Below are positions 8,252 to 17,442 of a stretch of DNA of 64,000 nucleotides, one piece after another. The notes under the pieces were generated by a model. The model ran no database searches, was not told the DNA's origin, and saw nothing but the letters and a program-made list of their open reading frames with translations. Both the position numbers and the translations under genes were made by a program. The stretch is from Streptomyces sp. NBC_01803 (lineage in GTDB: Bacteria; Actinomycetota; Actinomycetes; Streptomycetales; Streptomycetaceae): contig NZ_CP109073.1 of the NCBI RefSeq assembly GCF_035917415.1, positions 2,329,501-2,393,500 on the forward strand, given 5' to 3'. The first letter of the stretch is position 1. Each line of letters opens with the position of its first letter.

Positions 8252-9565
8252 ATGGATGAAGCGAGATCCCACCGGGACGTAGTGGTCACCGGAATGGGGT
8301 TCTGTCTGCCCGGGCGTCTCCGGCCCACTTTCACGGCGGACGATCTCTGGGCGGTTTCCTCGACGGGGAGTACCTGCCTGCTGCGTGATCAGATTTATTA
8401 CGGCTCGGTGGACCTTTCTCCAGCCATGTTCGACGAGCGTCTTCCGGACGTTCCCGAATTCTTCTCGCGGCATTACACCAACGCGCACCGATTCGGCCTC
8501 GTGTCCCTCGCCGAGGCATGCGATGACGCCGGACTGGCACTCCGTGACGGCGCGTTGCGAGAGGCCGCCATTCTGGTCGGGCGCGGAGGAGTGGACGCCA
8601 ATATTGATAGTTACCTGTCGGTGCTGCACGCCGACCCCCAACGCATCGATCCGTCGGAGGCCATGGAACTGTTCGTGGCCGCCGAACAGGCCGTCACCCC
8701 CTCGGATGTCGCGCTCGTTCAGGGAGCGGTGACCTCGTCGAGCGGGCCGTGCTTCACCGTCTCGTGCGGCTGCGCGTCCTCCGCGGTACAGATCGCCAAC
8801 GCCCGGCGGCTCATCGCACTGGGCGAGGTCGACATGGCGGCCGTTACCGGGGTGGACGTCTTCCGGTGGGACCTCATCCAGAACATCCAGGAGCTCCTGC
8901 GTGGCGGACAGCGGGCTTACGAAGCGGTGCGCACCGACGACATGCCCGAAGCCCTCCCGTCGTTCGAATCGCTCATGCGCCCCTACGACCGACGGGCGGT
9001 GAGCATCAACCACGGCGAGGGGTCGGCGACCGTGATCCTGGAGAGCCGCGAGCACGCGGACCGGCGAGGCGCCCATGCCTACGGCCAGGTCCTCTCCAGC
9101 GGCATGACCCGGGACGGGCTGGCCAATCCGCTGGCGTGCGACGAGAGCGGCACCGAGCTGGTGAACGCCGTTCGACGGTGCCTGGGGGACCGCTGGCGCC
9201 CGGAGCAGATCCCGTACGTGCACGGCGGCAGCGACGGCAATTCGGTGGTGACCGCCTTCGAGGCGAACGCGATCAGCGCGCTGTACGGGGAGTCCTCGGG
9301 GCTGATCATGACCTCGCAGGAGGGCTGCTTCGGCCACAACGGCGCGCCGGCCGGCTGCCTGGGGGTCGCCCTGACCCTGCTGATGATCGAGCGCGGCGAG
9401 GTCTGTCCCACCGCCAACTGTGAGGAGCCCCTCGCCGGTCTGCCGTTCGACCCGCTGCCCGGAGCGCGTACCCGGCCCCTCGATTTCGACTACGCGCTCA
9501 GCTTCAGCTACCAGCTCGGCGGGGTGAAGAACGCCCTTTTGCTGGGCAGCCGGGACGCCCGCTGA
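8252..9565 (+). CDS. Stand-alone beta-ketoacyl synthase
   Basis: A roughly 438-residue ketosynthase of the FabF/KS fold. The nucleophile is Cys172 in TVSCGCASS, with His324 in VHGGSDG and His362 in CFGHNGAPAG as the other triad members. The HGTGT loop is changed to HGGSD, and the Cys environment (SCGCAS) differs from the canonical ACSSS, so the enzyme is divergent but may be active. The perfect GGGAGG at 8237-8242 abuts an ATG at 8243, so the real start is more likely GTG 8249 or ATG 8252. It lies 62 bases before the PKS gene. It could prime the PKS, act as a chain-transfer KS or condense its product; no free acyl carrier or ketoreductase lies beside it. Confidence 0.85.
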   Translation: MDEARSHRDVVVTGMGFCLPGRLRPTFTADDLWAVSSTGSTCLLRDQIYYGSVDLSPAMFDERLPDVPEFFSRHYTNAHRFGLVSLAEACDDAGLALRDGALREAAILVGRGGVDANIDSYLSVLHADPQRIDPSEAMELFVAAEQAVTPSDVALVQGAVTSSSGPCFTVSCGCASSAVQIANARRLIALGEVDMAAVTGVDVFRWDLIQNIQELLRGGQRAYEAVRTDDMPEALPSFESLMRPYDRRAVSINHGEGSATVILESREHADRRGAHAYGQVLSSGMTRDGLANPLACDESGTELVNAVRRCLGDRWRPEQIPYVHGGSDGNSVVTAFEANAISALYGESSGLIMTSQEGCFGHNGAPAGCLGVALTLLMIERGEVCPTANCEEPLAGLPFDPLPGARTRPLDFDYALSFSYQLGGVKNALLLGSRDAR

Positions 9566-9627
9566 CCGGCTCCGTCCCGACACCGCGCCCGCACCGGGCG
9601 ACCATCACCAGACGCGAGGAGCCCCGG

Positions 9628-12600
9628 ATGAGCCCGGACAAGCCCGCAGTGCCCACCAGCCCCAGTGACGCCATCGCCGTCATCGGCATGGGGTGCCGGC
9701 TTCCCGGGGACATCCACTCCCCGGGCGACCTCTGGCGGTTAGTGGTGGACGGGCGGGAGGCCGTCGGGCCGCCCCCACCCGAGCGGAGGAAGCTGCTCTC
9801 CCGGGACGGCGCGGCGTGGACCGAGGGGGGCGTGCCCTCCAGAGGCGGTTTTCTCCGCGATGTCTCGGGCTTCGACGCGCAGTTCTTCGGAGTGTCGGGG
9901 CACGAGGCCGCCGTCCTGGACCCGCAGCACCGGCTTCTGCTGGAAGTGGTGTGGGAGGCGTTGGAGCACGCGGGGCTGTCGCCGGACCTGCTCGACGGTA
10001 CCGCGACCGGGATCTTCACCGGAATGAGCTACACCGACTACATGGACCGCCTCGCCGGGCACGACAGCGAGCTGGAGGGCTCGATCCTGACGAACGGCCA
10101 CTGCGTGGCGCCGGGCCGGATCTCCTACCTGCTGGGATTGAGAGGACCGTCCGTAGCCCTGGACACGGCGTGTTCCTCCTCCCTGGTCGCCCTGCACCTG
10201 GCATGCCAGGCGCTGCGCTCGGACGAGTGCGCCGTCGCCGTCGCGTCCGGCGTGACACTCATTCTCCAGCCCAGGACCTCACGGTCGTTCGCCCGGATGG
10301 GCATGCTCTCCGCCACGGGCCGCTGCCACACCTTCGACGCCGCCGCCGACGGCTTCGTCCGCGGTGAGGGGTGCGGCGCGGTGGTGCTCAAGCTCCTCGC
10401 CGACGCCGTGCGGGACGGTGACCGGGTGCTGGCCGTGGTGCGTGGTTCGGCGGTGAACCAGGACGGCTCCTCCGAGGGGCTCGCCGCGCCGTCGGCCGAC
10501 GCCCAGCAGGCCGTGTACGAGGACGCGCTCGGCCGCGCGGGGGTCGATCCGCGCGATGTGGCGATGATCGAAACCCACGGCACGGGGACGCCGGTGGGTG
10601 ACCCGACCGAGTTCGCCAGCCTGGCACGGGTGTACGGCGAGGGCCGGGACCGGTGTGCGCTGACGTCGGTGAAGACCAATCTGGGGCATCTGGAGCCGGC
10701 CGCGGGGATCACCGGTCTGATCAAGGCCGTTTCCTCCCTCCGGCATGGCTTCGTCCCGCCCAATCTGCACTTCTCCGCCTGGCATCCGGCGATCAAGCCC
10801 GAGGGCACCCGTTTCTTCGTGCCGACCGGGCTGGAGCGCTGGCCCGTCCGGGGCGGGTCCCGTCTTGCCGCCGTCTCTTCCTTCGGCTTCTCCGGGACGA
10901 ACGCGCACGTGATCCTCGAACAGGCACCGACCGGGACCGCTGCGCGCCGGGCGGGCGCCCGTCCGGGCGCAGGTTCCCGGCGGCCGGCCACGCCCGTCGT
11001 GGTCCTGGTGCCGGCCGGGTCTCCGGCCGCGCTGCCCACGGCGGCCGGACGCCTGGCGGACTGGCTGGAGACGGACGGGGCGGACGTCCCGCTGCGGGAT
11101 GTCGCACACACCCTCGCGCTGCGCCGCGGAGGTGGCCGTGGGCGTCTGGGGGTGGTGGCGGCGTCGCGCGGGCGGCTCGTCGACGCGCTGCGGTCGTTCG
11201 CCGTCGGGCAGCCGGGGCCCGAGGTGGTGACGGGCTCCGTGGGAGCCGCGGTCTCCCGTCGCCCCGTATGGGTGTTCTCCGGGCAGGGTTCCCAGTGGGC
11301 GGGGATGGGACGCGGTTTGCTGACCGCGGAACCGGCGTTCGCGGCGACCCTGGCGGAGGTCGATCCGCTCATCGCCGCCGAGTCGGGATTCTCCGTCCTG
11401 GAGGCCCTGAGCAGCGGTGAGGCGCTGGAAGGGTGCGGCCGGGTACAGCCGGTGCTGTTCGCCCTGCAGACGGCGCTCGCCGCCACCTGGCGTGCCCACG
11501 GGGTTGAACCGGCCGGGGTCATCGGTCATTCAATGGGCGAGGTGGCCGCCGCGGTGGTGGCCGGCGCCCTGTCCCTGGCGGACGGGGTACGCGTCATCTG
11601 CCGCAGGTCCGTCCTGCTGGATCGAACGGCCGGGCGCGGGGCGATGGCGACCGTGTCCCTGAGCGCCGAGATCGTCGCGTCCGAGCTGCGCCGAGCCGAC
11701 CTGACGGGGTCGGTCGCCGTCGCCGTGATCGCGGCACCCGATTCCACGGTGGTGTCCGGCGACGCGGAACAGGTCCGGCGGCTTGTCACCGGGTGGGAGC
11801 GGCGCGGTGTGCCGACCTCCCTCATCGCGGTGGACGCCGCCTCGCACTCGCCGCTGATCGACCCCGTGCTGCCCGAACTGGAGACCGCGCTGGCGGACCT
11901 GACCCCGGGACGGCCGGACGTGCCGTTCTACACCACCGTGCTGGACGAGCCGGGGCATCCGCCCGCCTTCGACGCCGCGTACTGGTGCGCGAACCTTCGC
12001 CGACCGGTGCGGTTCGCCGCCGCCGTGGCCGCCGCGGCGGCCGACCGCCATCTGGTGTACACGGAGATCTCGCCACACCCGGTAGTCCTCCACGCTGTCA
12101 CGCGGAGCCTCTCCGGTCTGGTGACGGACCCGGCCGTCCTGCCCACCCTGCACCGAGACGAGGACGAACTCGCGACCTTCCGCACACAGTTGGCGGCGCT
12201 GCACTGTGCGGGGGGATCGGTCGACTGGTCGGTGCTCTACGCGGACGCCGAACTCGCCGACGTGCCCACCATCACCTACGACCGCAAACGCCACTGGGTG
12301 GAGACCGCACTTCCCGGTCCGCCCGGCAGCGGACCCGCCGCCCCGCCGGACCGGCCCCCGCTGCCCGGAGTCCACACGGAGGTGCCCGGTGATCAGGTCC
12401 GCCACAGTTGGCAAGGCGATTCCGGCACGGCGGCGGTGCCCTGGCTGGCGGACCACGAGGTGCACGCGGCGCCCGTCCTGCCCGGGGCGGCCCACTGTGC
12501 CCTGGCGTTGACGTGCGCCTGTGAGCTCTTCGGCGCCGCGGCCGAAGAGGTGGAGGTGACCGACATCCGGTTCCTGGAACTGACCCGGCTGACCGAGCGG

Positions 12601-15600
12601 ACCGAGATCACCACCACGATGACGCGGACCGACCCGGACACGGCGAAGTGCCAGATCCACACCCGTGGACCCGAGGGCGACTGGGTGCGACAGGCCGAGG
12701 CATCCGTCCGGCGACTGTCCCGCCCGGCGCGCCTCGAACCGGTGCCTTCGGCCGGCATGTCGGCGCGGCATACCCGCGGGGTCAGCCCCGACGCGTTCTA
12801 CGCGCGACTCCGGCAACGAGGACTCACCCACGGGCCCGCCTTCACCGGGATCACCGAGTTGCGCGTCTCGACGGACGGCAGCAGCCTGTGGGCCCGGGTG
12901 GAGCTGCCCGCGCCGGCGCGGGCGGCCGGGCTCGCTCTCCGGGCGCATCCCGTTCTCCTCGATCTGTGCGCCCAACTGGTCGCAGCGGGAGTGACCGAGA
13001 CGGAGGAGCGCGTCGGGGACGCCCGTTCGCTGATCCTGCCCGTGTCGATGCGGTCCGTGCGGGTGCTCGGCGATCCAGCGACGGCACGCCACTGTCACGC
13101 CCAGATCCGCGAGCTGACAGGGGACACGCTCGTGGGAGACGCCCGTCTGCTCAACGAGGCGGGAACGCCCGTGCTCACCGTCGAGGGACTGCGGTTCGCC
13201 CGCCACACGGTGCCGGACACACCCGACCGGGCTCCGGACGGATGGCTCCTGCGGATCGACTGGCGCCGGGCGCCGCGTCCGGAGCCGGTGTCCCCGCAGC
13301 CCGCCGGCGGGGTGGTGGTCATCGGCGCGGAGGACGGCTCCGGCGGGAGCATGGCCGACGCCGTCCGGGCCGCGGGAGGACAGGCTCAGCTCTGGGCCGT
13401 CGACGCGGCCGAAACCCGGCTGGAGTCCCTCACGGAGCAGTTCGGCGACCGACTGGGCGCGGTGTCTCCGGTCCGGGCCGTGGCCGTGCTGTGCGAGCAC
13501 CGCCCCGGGGACACCGCTCCGTCGGCCGGGCTGCGGAACGCCCGCTGTCTCCTCGCCGCCGCACGGGCCCTCGCCGAGTTTCCGGCCCACCCTCCGCGCC
13601 TGTACGCGATCACCCGTGGTGACCGGTACGTGCGGACCGGTGACCGGGAGGACCCCAGCACCAGTACGTTGCGGGGGGTGGTCCGGGTGCTGGCGTTCGA
13701 GCATCCGGAGATGCGGGCCACCCTGCTGGACGCGGACGCGGATGACGCGAGGTTCGAGGGGGCGGCCGGCGAACTCCTCGCCGACCTGCCGGAGGACGAG
13801 GTGGCCCTGCGCGGGGAAAGCCGTTACGCGGCCGCGCTGGCCGAGGCCCCGCTGACGGACGCCGAGTGGGCCGCCGCGGCCACCCGCACCGTGCGGTACG
13901 GCGCGGACGGTTTCCGGCTGCGGATCGGCACGCCGGGTGATCTTGAGAGCCTGGAACTTACGGCGACCGGGCGCCGGGCCCCGGGGCCGGGCGAGGTCGA
14001 GGTACGGGTGGCCGCCGCCGGGCTCAACTTCCGTGACGTCCTCACCGCCTCGGGCCTCCTGCCGGGAGAAGACGACGTGCGCTACCGGATCGGCTTCGAG
14101 TGCGCCGGGGCGGTGACCCGCGTCGGCCCCGGCGTCCGGGATTTCCGCCCCGATGACATGGTGCTGGCCGTCGATCCCGGCGGCGGTGCCTTCGGCTCCT
14201 TCGTCACCGTGTCCGTCGCGGGCGTCGCGCGGATTCCCGGCAAGCTCGACCCGGTCAGTGCCGCCGGGCTGCCGATCGCGTTCCTCACCGCCTGGTACGC
14301 GCTCCGCCACGTGGCCCGCGTCGCCCCCGGAGAGCGCGTGCTGATCCACTCGGCCACCGGGGGGACCGGCCTGGCCGCCATCGCCGTCGCGCGCCGACTC
14401 GGCGCGGAGGTTCTCGCGACCGCCGGCAACGAGGAGAAACGGCGGCTTCTGCGCGGCATGCGGATCAGTCACGTCATGGATTCCCGGACCCTCGGCTTCC
14501 GCGAGCTGGCCCGCGAGGCCACGGGAGGCGAAGGCGTCGATGTCGTGCTGAACTCCCTGGCCGGGCCGGCGATCCGGGCCGGTCTGGAGACGCTGCGTCC
14601 CTTCGGCCGCTTCGTCGAGCTCGGCGTGCGCGACATCATGGCCGATACCGCGCTCGGCATGGCGCCTTTGCGGCACAACGTGACGTTCCGCCCGGTGGAC
14701 CTGATCGGGCTTCTGCGGTCACGTCCGGGAGACGTCGCCGAGATGCTGCGGGAGGTCGTCGAGGAGATCGGGGCAGGGAGGCTGAAGCCGCCGCGCTGCA
14801 CCCCGTACCCGCTCGAGGCCGCGACCGACGCCTTCCGGACGATGGCGGGCGCCCGTCACATCGGCAAGCTGGCGCTCACGGTCCCCAGCCGCGGGCGCGC
14901 CAAGGCCGTCCTGCCCGATGGGCCGGTCATCGTCAGGAAGAACGGCGCCTATATCGTCACGGGCGGCCTGGGCGGACTCGGCCTGGCTGTCGCCCAGTGG
15001 CTCGCCTCCCAGGGAGCCGGTCATCTCCTCCTCAACGGGCGAACCCCTCCCAAGCCCGGGGCCGCGCAGGTACTCGCCAAGCTGGCCGCGGGAGGCACCA
15101 AGGTGACCGTGGTCCTCGGGGACATCGCCGATCCGGTCACGGCGGAGCGGCTGTTGTCGGCCGCCGCCACCCGCAAGTGGCCCCTGCGCGGGGTGGTTCA
15201 TTGCGCGATGGTCCTCCAGGACGCCGCTGTCACCACCGTCCGGGAGGATCAACTGAGACGTGTGTGGGCGCCCAAGGTCGTCGGCGCATGGCGGCTGCAC
15301 GAAGCCACGGCGAAACAGTCCCTGGACTGGTTCGTCGTCTTCTCCTCCCTGGCCTCGCTCGTGGGCAATCCCGGCCAGGCCGCGTACGCCGCGGCCAACG
15401 CCTGGCTGGACGGCTTCGCCGCCTGGCGCTCGGTGCGCGGGCTGCGAACCCTCTCCGTCAACTGGGGGCCATGGGGCGAGACCGGCGTCGCGACCGACTT
15501 CGCCGACCGCGGCTACGCGACGATCCCGACGGCTCGGGGACTTGCCGTGCTGCGCGATCTCCTGGCGCATCGCCGGGTGTGCACCGGCGTCATCCCCGGC

Positions 15601-16005
15601 GAGCCCGAGACCTGGATTCCCGCGTCCGGACGACACTCTCCCTTTTTCCGGGGCATTCTCTCGGGCGCATCCCGGGACAAAGTCCCCACGACCAGGGAAT
15701 CCAGCGGGCCGGGGGACATCCGGACCCGTCTCGACTCCCTTCCGGCTGGGCCCGCCCGGCGCACCGAGCTGGAAACGTTCCTGGCCGGACATATCCGCCG
15801 GGTGCTTCGCCTCGGAGGCGCCGTGGTCGACCCCCAGACGCCACTCAAACGGCTGGGATTCGATTCTCTCCTCGCCACGGAGGTGCGAGTCAGGCTTGAA
15901 GCGGAACTCGGTATCCAGCTCGCCGGAAACTTCGTGTGGCAGCATCCGACACTGGGCGCACTCGCTGCGGGGGTGGCGGAGAAAATGGGGCTTGACCTGG
16001 GTTGA
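9628..16005 (+). CDS. Single-module fully reducing type I polyketide synthase (KS-AT-DH-ER-KR-ACP)
   Basis: 2125 residues. KS about 14-430 with Cys182 (DTACSSS), His317 (ETHGTGT) and His354 (NLGHLEPAAG). AT about 547-850 with Ser635 in GHSMGE; the specificity region reads AASHSP, neither clear malonyl (HAFH) nor methylmalonyl (YASH), and resembles mycobacterial Pks/MAS enzymes. DH about 912-1195 with His943 and Asp1112 (the Gly of HxxxGxxxxP is Ala). A non-catalytic KR-like spacer follows. ER about 1435-1755 with SATGGTG. KR about 1770-1950 with TGGLGGLG and Tyr1920. ACP with Ser2080 in GFDSL. There is no thioesterase or docking domain. A lone complete reducing module suggests iterative synthesis of a saturated (possibly branched) chain. 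GAGGAG precedes the ATG. Leucine codon 38 is TTA (9739-9741), predicting bldA dependence. Confidence 0.95.
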   Translation: MSPDKPAVPTSPSDAIAVIGMGCRLPGDIHSPGDLWRLVVDGREAVGPPPPERRKLLSRDGAAWTEGGVPSRGGFLRDVSGFDAQFFGVSGHEAAVLDPQHRLLLEVVWEALEHAGLSPDLLDGTATGIFTGMSYTDYMDRLAGHDSELEGSILTNGHCVAPGRISYLLGLRGPSVALDTACSSSLVALHLACQALRSDECAVAVASGVTLILQPRTSRSFARMGMLSATGRCHTFDAAADGFVRGEGCGAVVLKLLADAVRDGDRVLAVVRGSAVNQDGSSEGLAAPSADAQQAVYEDALGRAGVDPRDVAMIETHGTGTPVGDPTEFASLARVYGEGRDRCALTSVKTNLGHLEPAAGITGLIKAVSSLRHGFVPPNLHFSAWHPAIKPEGTRFFVPTGLERWPVRGGSRLAAVSSFGFSGTNAHVILEQAPTGTAARRAGARPGAGSRRPATPVVVLVPAGSPAALPTAAGRLADWLETDGADVPLRDVAHTLALRRGGGRGRLGVVAASRGRLVDALRSFAVGQPGPEVVTGSVGAAVSRRPVWVFSGQGSQWAGMGRGLLTAEPAFAATLAEVDPLIAAESGFSVLEALSSGEALEGCGRVQPVLFALQTALAATWRAHGVEPAGVIGHSMGEVAAAVVAGALSLADGVRVICRRSVLLDRTAGRGAMATVSLSAEIVASELRRADLTGSVAVAVIAAPDSTVVSGDAEQVRRLVTGWERRGVPTSLIAVDAASHSPLIDPVLPELETALADLTPGRPDVPFYTTVLDEPGHPPAFDAAYWCANLRRPVRFAAAVAAAAADRHLVYTEISPHPVVLHAVTRSLSGLVTDPAVLPTLHRDEDELATFRTQLAALHCAGGSVDWSVLYADAELADVPTITYDRKRHWVETALPGPPGSGPAAPPDRPPLPGVHTEVPGDQVRHSWQGDSGTAAVPWLADHEVHAAPVLPGAAHCALALTCACELFGAAAEEVEVTDIRFLELTRLTERTEITTTMTRTDPDTAKCQIHTRGPEGDWVRQAEASVRRLSRPARLEPVPSAGMSARHTRGVSPDAFYARLRQRGLTHGPAFTGITELRVSTDGSSLWARVELPAPARAAGLALRAHPVLLDLCAQLVAAGVTETEERVGDARSLILPVSMRSVRVLGDPATARHCHAQIRELTGDTLVGDARLLNEAGTPVLTVEGLRFARHTVPDTPDRAPDGWLLRIDWRRAPRPEPVSPQPAGGVVVIGAEDGSGGSMADAVRAAGGQAQLWAVDAAETRLESLTEQFGDRLGAVSPVRAVAVLCEHRPGDTAPSAGLRNARCLLAAARALAEFPAHPPRLYAITRGDRYVRTGDREDPSTSTLRGVVRVLAFEHPEMRATLLDADADDARFEGAAGELLADLPEDEVALRGESRYAAALAEAPLTDAEWAAAATRTVRYGADGFRLRIGTPGDLESLELTATGRRAPGPGEVEVRVAAAGLNFRDVLTASGLLPGEDDVRYRIGFECAGAVTRVGPGVRDFRPDDMVLAVDPGGGAFGSFVTVSVAGVARIPGKLDPVSAAGLPIAFLTAWYALRHVARVAPGERVLIHSATGGTGLAAIAVARRLGAEVLATAGNEEKRRLLRGMRISHVMDSRTLGFRELAREATGGEGVDVVLNSLAGPAIRAGLETLRPFGRFVELGVRDIMADTALGMAPLRHNVTFRPVDLIGLLRSRPGDVAEMLREVVEEIGAGRLKPPRCTPYPLEAATDAFRTMAGARHIGKLALTVPSRGRAKAVLPDGPVIVRKNGAYIVTGGLGGLGLAVAQWLASQGAGHLLLNGRTPPKPGAAQVLAKLAAGGTKVTVVLGDIADPVTAERLLSAAATRKWPLRGVVHCAMVLQDAAVTTVREDQLRRVWAPKVVGAWRLHEATAKQSLDWFVVFSSLASLVGNPGQAAYAAANAWLDGFAAWRSVRGLRTLSVNWGPWGETGVATDFADRGYATIPTARGLAVLRDLLAHRRVCTGVIPGEPETWIPASGRHSPFFRGILSGASRDKVPTTRESSGPGDIRTRLDSLPAGPARRTELETFLAGHIRRVLRLGGAVVDPQTPLKRLGFDSLLATEVRVRLEAELGIQLAGNFVWQHPTLGALAAGVAEKMGLDLG

Positions 16006-16334
16006 TGCCTACCAGTCCAGCCTTGACGGAGGGTGGCGCGGGAATTCCGTCACCGGTCGCCCTCACCGGCCCGGGCGGCGCACGAAGCGCCGTCCGGGCC
16101 TTTTCGACACGGCTGAGCGGAAAAGGGTGCGCGCCCGGGGAAAGGGCCGCGCTTTTACTTTCGTATGAAGCGCCCCACTGTGCCGCCCAATGCCTCCGCC
16201 GGTCATTCTTGCGCCTTCCGGATCCCCCATCTCATTGCTTGAATGAGGATGAGGCATGCGGGGAAATTCCGTCCCTGGTAAGCCTCGATCATTCAGTGCT
16301 CGTGTGAGTGCTTGCTCGCTGGAGGAGAGAAGAC
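16006..16334. other. Gene-free gap after the PKS
   Basis: Contains the PKS terminator (16068-16104) and the promoter and ribosome site (GGAGGAG at 16321) of the next gene. No other coding signal is seen. Confidence 0.7.
16068..16104 (+). terminator. Rho-independent terminator after the PKS
   Basis: A 14-bp stem with one mismatch (16068-16081 with 16087-16100), loop ACGAA, followed directly by TTTT. Confidence 0.88.
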
Positions 16335-17240
16335 ATGAATTCTCGCAGAACCTGTACACTCGGCGCGCTCGGTGCGGTTGGTGCCATGGGCGTGGCACTG
16401 GTAGGGGCCTCGCCGGCCGCCGCGCAGCCGATCGCCATCGTCCCGTGCTCCACCTCGGCCCTGGTGGCGGCGATCGAAACGGCCAACGACGAGGGGGGCG
16501 GAGAGCTACTGCTCGCTGCCGGCTGCACGTACACCCTGACCGATGACAACGAGGACAGCGGGAATGGGCTACCCGTGATCACCTCCGACATCACGCTGCT
16601 GGGCGCCGGCACCACGATCGCGCGGTCACCCTCCGCCGACGATTTCCGCATCCTTCAGGTGGCGCCCGAGGGGGAGCTGATCCTCTCGGCGCTCACCATC
16701 AAGGGCGGCTCGACCGAGGGCGACGGTGGCGGCATCCTGAACGAGGGGGACCTCACCCTCAACGCCACGCAGGTCAGCAGCAACACGGCCGGCTGGGGCG
16801 GCGGGATCGCCAACTACGGCGACCTCGTCATCGACGTCGGGAGCAGGGTCACCGCCAACTCGGCGGAATACGCGGGCGGCGGCGTCGCCAGCACCGGCAC
16901 CGTGAAGGTGCGCGCGTCGTCGATCGACCACAACAGCGTGACCGGCACCGACGCGCTGGGCGGCGGTCTGTTCAACGAGTACGGTGTCGTGCTGGTCGAG
17001 GTGAGCGGCATCGGCTCCAACTCCGCTCTCGGGGACGGAGGGTCCGGCGCCGGCCTGGCCACGGTGGGTGGCTCGGTCGACCTGACGCTCAGCACGGTGG
17101 AGAGCAACCACGCCGACACCGCCCCGGGCGGCATCTCCAACGACGGCGGTGACGTCGGCCTGTTGCTCAGCCCGGTGTTCGGCAACGACCCGACGAACTG
17201 CGCCGGCAGTCCCGACCCCGTTCCGAACTGTCTGAACTGA
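16335..17240 (+). CDS. Secreted right-handed beta-helix protein, paralogue of the 4531 gene
   Basis: 301 residues with a Sec signal peptide (cleavage after AAA near residue 32). The mature N-terminus (PCSTSALVAAIETANDEGG) and the following CTYTLTD, GLPVIT, ITLLG and DDFRIL blocks match the protein at 4531-5211. The rest is Gly/Asn/Ser/Thr-rich parallel beta-helix coils with repeated GGGI/GGGL turns. It ends with the same two-Cys tail (NCAG...PNCLN). GGAGGAG lies seven bases before ATG 16335. Together the two paralogues flank the polyketide genes, which suggests that they belong to the same functional unit; their targets are unknown. Confidence 0.82.
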   Translation: MNSRRTCTLGALGAVGAMGVALVGASPAAAQPIAIVPCSTSALVAAIETANDEGGGELLLAAGCTYTLTDDNEDSGNGLPVITSDITLLGAGTTIARSPSADDFRILQVAPEGELILSALTIKGGSTEGDGGGILNEGDLTLNATQVSSNTAGWGGGIANYGDLVIDVGSRVTANSAEYAGGGVASTGTVKVRASSIDHNSVTGTDALGGGLFNEYGVVLVEVSGIGSNSALGDGGSGAGLATVGGSVDLTLSTVESNHADTAPGGISNDGGDVGLLLSPVFGNDPTNCAGSPDPVPNCLN

Positions 17241-17271
17241 CCGGGAACCGCGGCCTCTCCGGACGGGATCA

Positions 17272-17305
17272 CCGTCCTCTGCTCGGCCTTACGGGCAGAG
17301 GACGG
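17272..17305. terminator. Hairpin between convergent genes
   Basis: An 11-bp perfect stem (17272-17282 with 17295-17305), 31 bases after the stop of the beta-helix gene and facing the converging regulator gene. No T-run on either side, so efficiency is uncertain. Confidence 0.6.
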
Positions 17306-17442
17306 ACGGGACCTGTCCGGGGAGACGTCTGCGCGCGCTCGGCCGTGCTCCCGCGCTCCCGCGCTGGAGAGCGGGGCCGGCGGTGGACCGTCGAAGGCGG
17401 CGAGAGCGGCATGGCGGGCGGGCCGGGTGGCCCCATCGGTCG

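Noticed and set aside
11530..14676. Open reading frame of over 1000 codons opposite the PKS
   Set aside because: Composition is the Arg/Gly/His-rich mirror of a high-GC gene; the sense strand encodes clear PKS domains.
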